Below, piece by piece: positions 7,095-14,850 of a DNA stretch of 64,000 bases (its first letter is position 1; each line of letters begins with the position of its first letter). Position numbers and translations under genes: made by a program. This DNA is from CBDCGV01 sp965216955 (GTDB lineage: Bacteria; Bacteroidota; Bacteroidia; Chitinophagales; JADIYW01), in the NCBI GenBank assembly GCA_965216955.1, contig CBDCGV010000017.1, forward strand, positions 186,001-250,000, read 5' to 3'. The notes beneath the pieces are model-generated. The model was not told where the DNA came from. It saw only the letters and a program-made list of their open reading frames with translations, and ran no database searches.

Positions 7095-10000
7095 CTAGTT
7101 TATATTTTTATAATACCGCTCTACTAAATTCTTATAGAACGGCGTTAACGAGGGTGGAACAGTTTTATACATCTGCACTCCCGCTTTTCTGTTTTTTAAA
7201 TACTCCTCTATTGCTGGTGGTAACTGTTTTGCCTTCTCTTCACCAGTAATGCTCTCTCTTTTCTCCTCTTTATCTTGCTCTCTTTCTGCCTTTTCAAACT
7301 CTAACATTTTAGTTAGAATTTCTTCTTGTCTTTTGAGCATCTCGTTGGTTATACGTTTATTTACCAAATCTGTTTCATTTTCATCCATTTCTTTCATTAA
7401 TTCATCAATTCCGCTCTTATTTTTTTCTTCTTGGCTCATGCCTTCTTTCATTTTTCTTAAGGCTTCTCTAATTTTAGCTTGTTGTGCGGCGGACTCTGCA
7501 AATTTCTTTCCCATTTTTTTAGGATCTTTCCCCTGTTTCATCATTCCCTGCATTTCTTTCATTTGCTCTCCAAGCTGTTGTTGCATTTGTTTTAAAGAAG
7601 GCACCATAGAGTTTCCACCACCACCGGGATTCTCACATTGCTGATTTCCTGGCATCTTTTGCGCCATACTTTGCTGCATTTGTTCCATCACTTCACTAAG
7701 CATTAATGCTAAATTGTTAGCAGAGGTCATTACATACTGCTGATTAGCAGTAGCTTTTGTTTTTCTCCGTTGTTCAAGTTCATCAATACTTTGTTTAAGT
7801 TCTCTATTCATCTTATGAAGCTCATCTGTTATAAACCCTTCCAATTCAAAAACCCTTTTACTTAACTCTATGAGGCTGTCTTCGATCAATTTAGCATCTT
7901 CTTTTAACTTGTATTGATCTTGGACCAAGGAGATAAACTTTGGGTTTTCTGTTTCCGTATTTTTTACTTCCTCAATTAAATCTTCTTGCTCAAAGGATAG
8001 TTTAACCAAGTTTTCCAATAGTTGCCTTAAGCTCTCTATATCTTCCATGGTTTGCTCTGCCATTGCAGCACTCATCATACCAGCCATACTTTGAGCCATT
8101 TTTTGCATTTTATCAGAAGCGCCTTTCTGATTTTGCCCTGCTTTCTTGTTCTGTTTATTTTCTAGTTGCTCGGAACTTTGTTGCATCTGATTTTCAATCT
8201 CTTCACTCAGTTCATTTTGTTCATTTAAATCGCTTGGTTTCTTCTGCTCTTTATTTAATTCATTGAGCTTATTTAGATCCTCTTGAATATCTTCGAATTT
8301 TTCATTTAATTTTTCCTGATCCTTTTGTAATTGTTCACTATTCTTTTCTCCAGACTTTGTCTCTTCACTTAATTGCTTTTGTTCTTGAGCTAATTCCTCC
8401 AAGTTGTCAATAGTTTCTTGCATTTTTTGTTCGAACTCCAATTTTTTAAACAGCTCTAACATTCTATCAAGCTCTTGTTCTAATTGGTCATTGGTCATTT
8501 CAAAATCCTCCAAATCTTCCATTGAGTTGTTTTGCTGAAAAGCTTCCATCATGTCTTCTATCTTTTGCATCATTTCCTTCATTTCATCAGTAAGCAACTC
8601 CTCCATTAACTCTTGAATACGTTCCTGTTTTTCTAATATATCCTCATCGACGTCTTTAAACTCCTCTTGATTCTTTTTATTTTCTTTAAGATCCTCAATC
8701 GCTTCCTCCATTTGCTTTGACAATTGTTCGTGTTTTTGTTTTAGCTTTTCAACTGCCTTTTTATCCTCCCAACTCATTTTCTTTTTTGAGATCATACGCT
8801 CTTTTAAAGATTCTATATCTTTTGAAAGTTCGTTAACCTCTTTTACGGCATCTGTAAGGTTTCCCTTTATGCGATCATTGTTCTCCTGTTCTTGTTGTTT
8901 AAATTCTTTTTTTGTGGGTTTTCTAAAATCAAATTTTTGAGACTTACTAGATTTTCTTCCATTTACTCCATCATTATCCCACACTTCAAAGTAGTATTCT
9001 AACCTGTCTCCCGGAAGTAATTCTAATGCCGCAATATCTATATAATGCGTAAAATCAATTAAGGTCTTGCTTCTATCAAAAGGAATATCTATTGACTCAG
9101 TTACAGAAGGAGCATTCTCCACTTCGGGCATTACTGTATAATGAAATCTCAATTCCGTAAAACCATAATCATCTGCGGCATCCCCAATAAAATAGACATA
9201 TTCACTATCTGTACTATCCTTTATTTGTTTTATACCAATTGTAGGATATTCATCAGGAATAATGGTTATTTGAAACTTTGCGGAATCTGCACGTTCGATT
9301 TCACCATTTGAAATATAAACGGTATAAGATTCGTTTTTCCTCAATCTTTTTTTCAGGAAAAATTCATTCTCACTTTGTCGATCAGCTTCCAAATGATTTT
9401 TTCCAAAAAGCAATTCAACTTTTTCTGTACTAGCCGTATTAAATATCCATTTTGCAAAAGAACCATCAGGCACTTCCAAATCACCAACATTATTGAGCTT
9501 TTCATTTACTCTTCCTGTATAAGAAGGATACCTTAAGTCTGCAATAAAAGAGGTCATTAAAGGCTTAGGAAGCACCTCTATTTGATATTTTTTAGAATTA
9601 AATTCATTGGCGGTTAAATAAAAAACTACGTCTTCTTGTAAATTAGAAAAGCGATACGAGTAGCTTCCCGCATCTTTTTTATCCATTTTTACTTTTTGTT
9701 CTCCTAAAACAATCGACACTTCTTTAGGCAACACCCTTCCTTCAATCATTACTTCTAATTGAAAATCACTGTATTGCAAAACTTTTTCATCCGCATTTTT
9801 TACAACAAAACTAAAAGGCGCTTCTTTTTCAAATTCTACATTAGGACGTGATAATCGCTCGTTACTTTCTTTTAAAACATTAGGCGCTGCAATAATTAAA
9901 AAAAGTAAAACTAACAGTGGCGGTAAAGCATAAGGTAAGTACTTTCTATTTTTTGACAGATCAATGGCCTTAGCAAAAGGGACCAGTTTAATCTTCTCCG

Positions 10001-10403
10001 CCTTCTGCTCAATACTTGCAAAAAGTAAATCATTATCTGATTGATCTTGAGACTGCTTTTTAAGTTGTAATACATTCAGCAACTTGTCTTCTACGTTGGA
10101 GAAATGACTACCTATAATTTGGGCCGCTTGTTCATGACTAATACGCCTCCCTAGTTTCAAGTACCTCAACAAAGGGTTTAATATCCAAAAATAAAAGGCG
10201 GTTAATATGCCAATTAAACTTGTCCCAAGAAGAATCTTTTTGGTAATTATGGGGAAAAAAAGCTTGTATTCAAGGACACTTAAAATCAAATAAATTGCTA
10301 ATAAAAGACCTATAAAGTAGAGCCCTCCTCTAACAATCTTGTTGAGATAGAACTTACGGATAAAAGCATCCAATTTGTTTAAAAGCAGGTTATAGCTACT
10401 CAT
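7095..10403 (-). CDS. Large DUF4175-type membrane protein with long Gln/Glu/Lys-rich coiled coil
   Basis: A 1102-residue protein. Residues about 24-50, 60-78 and 155-175 are hydrophobic membrane segments. Residues about 185-490 are beta-rich, with Ig/fibronectin-like repeats containing VEVMIEGR-type strands and LEYYFEVWDNDGVNG. Residues about 500-1060 are a very long, charged coiled coil rich in Gln, Glu, Lys and Met, including short methionine/glutamine-rich runs such as QMQQSMAQKMPG and MKEMQGMMKQG. The C-terminus ends MYKTVPPSLTPFYKNLVERYYK. This matches the DUF4175 family of Bacteroidota by layout. Function is unknown; a periplasm-spanning or scaffold role is inferred. It is followed by the HATPase and ybeY genes. 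Confidence 0.8.
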   Translation of the reverse strand: MSSYNLLLNKLDAFIRKFYLNKIVRGGLYFIGLLLAIYLILSVLEYKLFFPIITKKILLGTSLIGILTAFYFWILNPLLRYLKLGRRISHEQAAQIIGSHFSNVEDKLLNVLQLKKQSQDQSDNDLLFASIEQKAEKIKLVPFAKAIDLSKNRKYLPYALPPLLVLLFLIIAAPNVLKESNERLSRPNVEFEKEAPFSFVVKNADEKVLQYSDFQLEVMIEGRVLPKEVSIVLGEQKVKMDKKDAGSYSYRFSNLQEDVVFYLTANEFNSKKYQIEVLPKPLMTSFIADLRYPSYTGRVNEKLNNVGDLEVPDGSFAKWIFNTASTEKVELLFGKNHLEADRQSENEFFLKKRLRKNESYTVYISNGEIERADSAKFQITIIPDEYPTIGIKQIKDSTDSEYVYFIGDAADDYGFTELRFHYTVMPEVENAPSVTESIDIPFDRSKTLIDFTHYIDIAALELLPGDRLEYYFEVWDNDGVNGRKSSKSQKFDFRKPTKKEFKQQEQENNDRIKGNLTDAVKEVNELSKDIESLKERMISKKKMSWEDKKAVEKLKQKHEQLSKQMEEAIEDLKENKKNQEEFKDVDEDILEKQERIQELMEELLTDEMKEMMQKIEDMMEAFQQNNSMEDLEDFEMTNDQLEQELDRMLELFKKLEFEQKMQETIDNLEELAQEQKQLSEETKSGEKNSEQLQKDQEKLNEKFEDIQEDLNKLNELNKEQKKPSDLNEQNELSEEIENQMQQSSEQLENKQNKKAGQNQKGASDKMQKMAQSMAGMMSAAMAEQTMEDIESLRQLLENLVKLSFEQEDLIEEVKNTETENPKFISLVQDQYKLKEDAKLIEDSLIELSKRVFELEGFITDELHKMNRELKQSIDELEQRRKTKATANQQYVMTSANNLALMLSEVMEQMQQSMAQKMPGNQQCENPGGGGNSMVPSLKQMQQQLGEQMKEMQGMMKQGKDPKKMGKKFAESAAQQAKIREALRKMKEGMSQEEKNKSGIDELMKEMDENETDLVNKRITNEMLKRQEEILTKMLEFEKAEREQDKEEKRESITGEEKAKQLPPAIEEYLKNRKAGVQMYKTVPPSLTPFYKNLVERYYKNIN

Positions 10404-10427
10404 TTGATGTGTTTCCTTTACAATGCT

Positions 10428-12224
10428 TTAGTTTGGAACGAAATAAACTGCTCTTAAGTTTCTGTATTCCATTCCATTTTGAAAAAAATCTTTCACATAA
10501 GGTTGCAACAAACGATAATCCTTATCGTAATAAATCGGCATAACCGGCGCATCATTGATAGCAATTTGATCTGCTAATAAATAAAATTTATTTCTTTCTG
10601 CTTCACTAGTAGATTTAAGCGCTTCATCTAAATATTTATCAAATTCCTCATTTTGATACCTAAACGAATTAATGTATGTTTTTACGGCTAAATTTTCTGG
10701 CACCCATTTTCCATGAAATAAATTCAAAAAGTTTTCTGCATCAGGATAATCGGCAATCCATCCAAGTCTCCAAAAATCTACTTTAGCTGCTTCGATTGCC
10801 TCTATGTGCTGTGCCCATGGAACCATTAATAACTCAATTTCAATATTTAAGTGTTCTTCTAACATTTTTTGAATCGCTTCTGCCACTTGCTCATTGCGAC
10901 CACCTCCACTATTAAGCTGTAGTGTCATTTTAGGGAATCCCTCACCATTAGAGAATCCTGCCTCTGTCATTAAAGCCCTAGCTTTTTGAGGATTGAAATT
11001 ATACCCCTTAATTTTGGTGGCATCATAAGAGCCTGTTCCTGGAGGAACAAATCCATAAATAGCCGGAAATCCCATCCCTTTCACTGTGAAGTCAATAATC
11101 TTTTCTCTATCTATTGCGTAACAAAAAGCTTGCCTTACTCTTTTATCCTTAAAAATCTCTCCTTGATTTAAAAACCCGTAATACTGAATGGTCATAGAAG
11201 GCTTCGATTGCAACACAAACTTCGAATATTCTTCTTTCAATTGCCCATTTACATCAATAATTGCCTCTTTCATTTCAAAAGGCAACTTATATACCATATC
11301 TAAGTCCCCTTTGGTAAAAAGATTAAATGCTGTCTTTTTTTCTTTGATAAAAGACACTTTAATATTGTTCAAATAAGGTAGTTGATTTCCAAATTCATCC
11401 TTCCCCCAATAATTTGAATTCTTTTCTAAAAAAACAACTTCTTCTTCACGCAATAGCTTCAACTTGAAAGGTCCCGTTCCAACAGCTTTTACCCGCATAT
11501 CAGTCCCATATTTTTCAACCGCTTCTTTCGGATAAACTTTAGTAAAGCTCATTGCCAATCTCGATAGGAAAATGGAAAACGGACGTTCCAATTGAATCTG
11601 CAGCGTATAATCATCTAACACTTTTATTCCAGTAACCCCTTTTGCACTTTCAAGACCATATTGATCAATAATGGCATTTTTTAAAGACCTCCCTGTCAAT
11701 CGTTCAATAGGAGGGATAATTAAATCCAATATTCTAGAACTATAATTGTAAGTATTAGCTCCAACTACTAAATCCTTAAAAATCCAAAAGCCCTGATTTT
11801 CTGAAGGGTTATAAAAACAGAGCCTGTCAAAACAATACTTAAAATCTTGGGCCGTAACTGTTCTTCCAAGTCCATCTTGAAAACATTCATCATCGTGAAA
11901 TTTAACGCCTTCCCTTAAATGAAAAGTAAACAAAGTACCTTCGTTTTCTATTTCCCATTTATGGGCTAATGAAGGTTTTACAGTTAGATTCTCTTGATCA
12001 AAGGCAACCAAGCCATCATAAATCTGCTCTGCAATGCGATGTCCAGTAACTTCCGTTATGTTTAATGGATTCAGACTCTTTAAAAACTCATCCTCATTGT
12101 ACTTAAATGTTCCGCCATAATAAACGCCTCCATTGGTCTCTTGTAAATCTTCATTTTTTTGTTGACCAACAACACTTAACCCAATAAACAATAAGTATAA
12201 AAAAAGTAGTTCTTTATTCATCAA
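10428..12224 (-). CDS. Family 5 (oligopeptide-type) extracellular substrate-binding protein
   Basis: A 598-residue periplasmic solute-binding protein of the SBP_bac_5 family, which binds peptides, nickel or small oligomers for ABC importers. It has a signal peptide (MMNKELLFLYLLFIGLSVVGQQ) with no lipobox cysteine. Typical segments include TEVTGHRIAEQIYDGLV, LAHKWEIENEGTLFTFHLREG, AVGTGPFKL, VRQAFCYAIDREKI and YDKDYRLLQPYVKDF. No permease or ATPase genes are adjacent; a separate permease pair lies at 46-48.7 kb beside its own binding protein. It is followed 24 bp downstream by the DUF4175 gene. Ligand unknown. Confidence 0.87.
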   Translation of the reverse strand: MMNKELLFLYLLFIGLSVVGQQKNEDLQETNGGVYYGGTFKYNEDEFLKSLNPLNITEVTGHRIAEQIYDGLVAFDQENLTVKPSLAHKWEIENEGTLFTFHLREGVKFHDDECFQDGLGRTVTAQDFKYCFDRLCFYNPSENQGFWIFKDLVVGANTYNYSSRILDLIIPPIERLTGRSLKNAIIDQYGLESAKGVTGIKVLDDYTLQIQLERPFSIFLSRLAMSFTKVYPKEAVEKYGTDMRVKAVGTGPFKLKLLREEEVVFLEKNSNYWGKDEFGNQLPYLNNIKVSFIKEKKTAFNLFTKGDLDMVYKLPFEMKEAIIDVNGQLKEEYSKFVLQSKPSMTIQYYGFLNQGEIFKDKRVRQAFCYAIDREKIIDFTVKGMGFPAIYGFVPPGTGSYDATKIKGYNFNPQKARALMTEAGFSNGEGFPKMTLQLNSGGGRNEQVAEAIQKMLEEHLNIEIELLMVPWAQHIEAIEAAKVDFWRLGWIADYPDAENFLNLFHGKWVPENLAVKTYINSFRYQNEEFDKYLDEALKSTSEAERNKFYLLADQIAINDAPVMPIYYDKDYRLLQPYVKDFFQNGMEYRNLRAVYFVPN

Positions 12225-12239
12225 ACAATATTATTTGGC

Positions 12240-12247
12240 CAAATATA
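12240..12247 (-). promoter_or_regulatory. -7 box (TATATTTG) ahead of the substrate-binding protein
   Basis: On the minus strand TATATTTG matches TAnnTTTG and ends 15 bases before the ATG at 12224. No good TTG -33 element was found at the right distance. It lies in a short divergent intergenic space shared with the hydrolase promoter. Confidence 0.4.
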
Positions 12248-12281
12248 AATTATTTCGATGCGGAATCTTAATGTTTTCTTA

Positions 12282-12313
12282 TTGAATGGATTTAATTACC
12301 ATCGGTAATTTTG
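12282..12313 (+). promoter_or_regulatory. Complete Bacteroidota promoter (TTG-N21-TAATTTTG) for the hydrolase gene
   Basis: TTG at 12282-12284 and TAATTTTG at 12306-12313 are 21 bases apart, within the known TTG/TAnnTTTG spacing. The ATG at 12331 then lies about 12 bases after the predicted transcript start. An earlier in-frame ATG at 12286 would lie inside the promoter, so this site argues for the later start. Confidence 0.58.
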
Positions 12314-12330
12314 TTCATTCTTGTACGCAA

Positions 12331-13092
12331 ATGGGCTATAATATTCTAGAAGAAGGTGAATTTCAATATGTCGAAGAGGGCAAAGGAGAAGTAATTGTTC
12401 TCTTGCATGGACTTTTTGGAGCACTCAGCAATTTTAAAGATTTGATAGATTACTTTAAAAAAGACTATCAAATTGTAGTCCCCATTTTACCTCTATATAC
12501 GCTTCCAAGAAAAGAAACCACTGTTGAAGGGCTTGTAAATTACATAGAAAAATTCATAGAATTTAAGGGCTATGAGCAAGCGAGTTTTTTAGGAAATTCA
12601 TTAGGGGGACATGTCGGTTTGGTTTATGCCGTTAAGCGACCCGAGCGAGTTAAATCACTAATATTAACAGGGAGTAGTGGTCTTTTTGAAAAGGCATTTG
12701 GCGATACCTTTCCTAAAAGGGGAAGTTACGACTATATAAAAACCAAAACCGAAGAGACTTTCTATGACCCTGCCGTTGCTACCAAAGAGCTGGTAGACGA
12801 GGTTTTTGAAATTGTAAACAATAGAGAAAAAGCATTGAGGGTTCTGACTATGGCAAAATCAGCGGTACGTCATAATATGGCAGAAGAAGTTTGCAAGATA
12901 ACCGCACCTACTTTTCTAATTTGGGGGAAAAACGATATTATAACGCCTCCTTTTGTTGGCGAGGAGTTTTGCAAATTAATTCCAAATGCTCAATTGGTCT
13001 TTATAGATCAGTGTGGCCATGCACCAATGATGGAAAGGCCTCAAGCATTTAATAAGCATTTAGAACAATTTTTACTTAACTTATACAGTTAA
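12331..13092 (+). CDS. Alpha/beta-hydrolase
   Basis: A 253-residue alpha/beta-hydrolase fold protein without signal peptide. The oxyanion motif is LLHGLFGALSNF, the nucleophile elbow GNSLGGHVGL (Ser), the acid region IWGKNDIITPP and the catalytic histidine CGHAPMMERP. It belongs to the esterase/acyltransferase/C-C hydrolase group; substrate cannot be assigned. The ATG at 12331 is preferred over that at 12286 because a good promoter overlaps the latter. It heads a same-strand run with the CBS-domain gene and nadK, an order I recall from other Bacteroidota near pdxJ and bamA. Confidence 0.87.
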   Translation: MGYNILEEGEFQYVEEGKGEVIVLLHGLFGALSNFKDLIDYFKKDYQIVVPILPLYTLPRKETTVEGLVNYIEKFIEFKGYEQASFLGNSLGGHVGLVYAVKRPERVKSLILTGSSGLFEKAFGDTFPKRGSYDYIKTKTEETFYDPAVATKELVDEVFEIVNNREKALRVLTMAKSAVRHNMAEEVCKITAPTFLIWGKNDIITPPFVGEEFCKLIPNAQLVFIDQCGHAPMMERPQAFNKHLEQFLLNLYS

Positions 13093-13127
13093 AGGACTTA
13101 TATTTATTGTTACACTAAACAAGTGCT

Positions 13128-13790
13128 TTGCAAGCGATTCAATTCATAGATAATAGTATTCCATATTTAAAAACAACAGACAATGTTGCTTTTGCGCTGG
13201 ATATAATGGCTGCTAATGGATTTGCCATTTTACCCTTGGTAGAAGAAAATCAATTTTTAGGTTTTGTAAGTGAAAATCGATTGTTAGAAGTTATTGACGA
13301 CCAAACACCTCTGTCGCAAATACAACTTTCTACAAAGAAAACATTTATCAATGAAGACGATCATTTTTTCGAATTGGTAAAATTGATGAGTCATTCAGAT
13401 CTCTTTTACGTTCCTGTAATTGATGCCCAAGAAGAATTCATCGGAATTGCCACCCGCAGAAAAGTAATTGAACTTTTCGGAACAAAAACGTCTGCAAGCG
13501 AAAACGGAGGTATCATTGTTTTAGAAATGAACAACAATGATTATAGCCTTTCTGAAATTGCACGGATTGTAGAATCCAACGATGCCAGTATTATTAGTTC
13601 CTTTTTAACTTTATCACACAATGCAAAAAAGTTAGAAGTGCATTTAAAAATCAACAAAGTGGATCTCAAGGAGATTATCAAAACTTTTGAACGTTTTGAG
13701 TACGAAGTGAAAGCCACTTATCACGAATCCAATTTTGAAGAAGGCCTCAAAGAACGTTTGGACTCCTTAATGCATTATTTAGATATTTAA
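13128..13790 (+). CDS. CBS-domain protein next to nadK
   Basis: A 220-residue cytoplasmic protein with two CBS motifs in tandem (about residues 10-60 and 65-120; FAILPLVEENQFLGFVSENRLLEV and FYVPVIDAQEEFIGIATRRKVIELFG). A C-terminal ACT-like segment of about 75 residues follows (GGIIVLEMNNNDYSLSEIARI, then VHLKINKVDL). CBS pairs bind adenine nucleotides, so a sensor role for the adjacent NAD pathway is a reasonable inference. The start is TTG at 13128: an in-frame TAA five codons upstream leaves no other usable start, and the first CBS motif begins immediately. Confidence 0.85.
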   Translation: MQAIQFIDNSIPYLKTTDNVAFALDIMAANGFAILPLVEENQFLGFVSENRLLEVIDDQTPLSQIQLSTKKTFINEDDHFFELVKLMSHSDLFYVPVIDAQEEFIGIATRRKVIELFGTKTSASENGGIIVLEMNNNDYSLSEIARIVESNDASIISSFLTLSHNAKKLEVHLKINKVDLKEIIKTFERFEYEVKATYHESNFEEGLKERLDSLMHYLDI

Positions 13791-13906
13791 AACGCTCACG
13801 ATTAACCAAGCGTCGTTAAAAACCCTCCTAAAACTGTCGCTCACATCTTCCTATTAAAATCTTATTAGATTCCCCGTATATTTACACTTCAATTGGAATT
13901 ACAACT

Positions 13907-14779
13907 ATGACCATCGGCATTTATAGCAGGCATTTTAAACCCAATCAATTAGTATTGGTTGAAAGGCTAATAAAAGCACTGATTGAGCGAAAAAATCGCG
14001 TTTTAATACATCGCCCTTATTTAGAAGCGCTCGCCAGTAAAACCACTTTACCCAAAGAAGTGGAAGCCTTTGAAAATACTCTTGACACGCACATAGACCT
14101 GATTATCAGTATTGGTGGTGACGGCACCATTTTAGATACGGTTCAAATTGTTGGGGAAAGTGGTATTCCTGTTGCTGGAATCAATACCGGCAGATTAGGT
14201 TTCTTGGCAGATATTAAAGAAAACCAGGTACTTGAATTGGTTAATTCCATTGAAAACAACACCTATTCTATTGACGAAAGAACCCTTATTCATGTAGAAA
14301 CCAACCAACCGCTTTTTGGAGAGATTAACTATGGTTTGAATGAATTTTCATTGCATAAAACAGACTCCTCCTCCATGATTACCATTCATGTGTTTTTAAA
14401 CGGAGAGTTTTTAAACTCTTACTGGGCCGATGGCTTAATTGTAGCGACCCCAACAGGTTCTACCGCTTATTCTTTGAGCTGTGGTGGGCCTATTATTTTT
14501 CCGGGATCTAATAATTTTGTGATCACACCCGTTTCGCCACACAATTTAAATGCGCGCCCAATGATTATCCCCGATAATACAGTGGTTTCTTTTGAAGTCG
14601 AAAGCCGCGCCAATAATTTTTTATGTGCCATAGACTCTCGCTATAAAACAGCGGATTTAAGCTATCAGCTAGCCATCAAAAAAGAGCGCTTCAAATTTAA
14701 ATTACTAAGAATGCCTGAAAACCACTATCTAAAAACCCTGCGCGAAAAGTTGCGCTGGGGAGAAGACAGCCGGAATTAA
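13907..14779 (+). CDS. nadK: NAD kinase
   Basis: Phosphorylates NAD to NADP in the cytoplasm. The 290-residue protein contains the GGDGT signature (ISIGGDGTILDTV), GINTGRLGFLADI, the conserved NEFSLHK, the second ATP/NAD site DGLIVATPTGSTAYSLSCGGP and the ITPVSPHNLNARPMIIP strand region. Length and motifs are typical. It follows the CBS gene after 116 bp and is normally followed in related genomes by the DUF6089/uppS/bamA genes; here a STAND NTPase gene intervenes. Confidence 0.97.
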   Translation: MTIGIYSRHFKPNQLVLVERLIKALIERKNRVLIHRPYLEALASKTTLPKEVEAFENTLDTHIDLIISIGGDGTILDTVQIVGESGIPVAGINTGRLGFLADIKENQVLELVNSIENNTYSIDERTLIHVETNQPLFGEINYGLNEFSLHKTDSSSMITIHVFLNGEFLNSYWADGLIVATPTGSTAYSLSCGGPIIFPGSNNFVITPVSPHNLNARPMIIPDNTVVSFEVESRANNFLCAIDSRYKTADLSYQLAIKKERFKFKLLRMPENHYLKTLREKLRWGEDSRN

Positions 14780-14788
14780 ATCATTTGG

Positions 14789-14816
14789 CTTTAAAATTTA
14801 ATGTTTAAATTTAAAG
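14789..14816. terminator. AT-rich hairpin after nadK, possible terminator
   Basis: CTTTAAAATTTAA (14789-14801) is mirrored by TTAAATTTAAAG (14805-14816) with a very short loop. It lies in the 71-bp gap between nadK and the STAND gene. The stem is almost all A-T and lacks a following T-tract, so its role as terminator is weak; it could also be part of the STAND promoter region. Confidence 0.28.
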
Positions 14817-14850
14817 TGCACGTTTTATTAAACAACCACTTTTTAAATAA

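Noticed and set aside
7249..7644. Plus-strand open frame inside the DUF4175 gene
   Set aside because: Its Ser/Phe/Leu/Ile-rich product is the mirror of the Glu/Lys/Gln-rich coiled coil on the other strand; no start context or family match.
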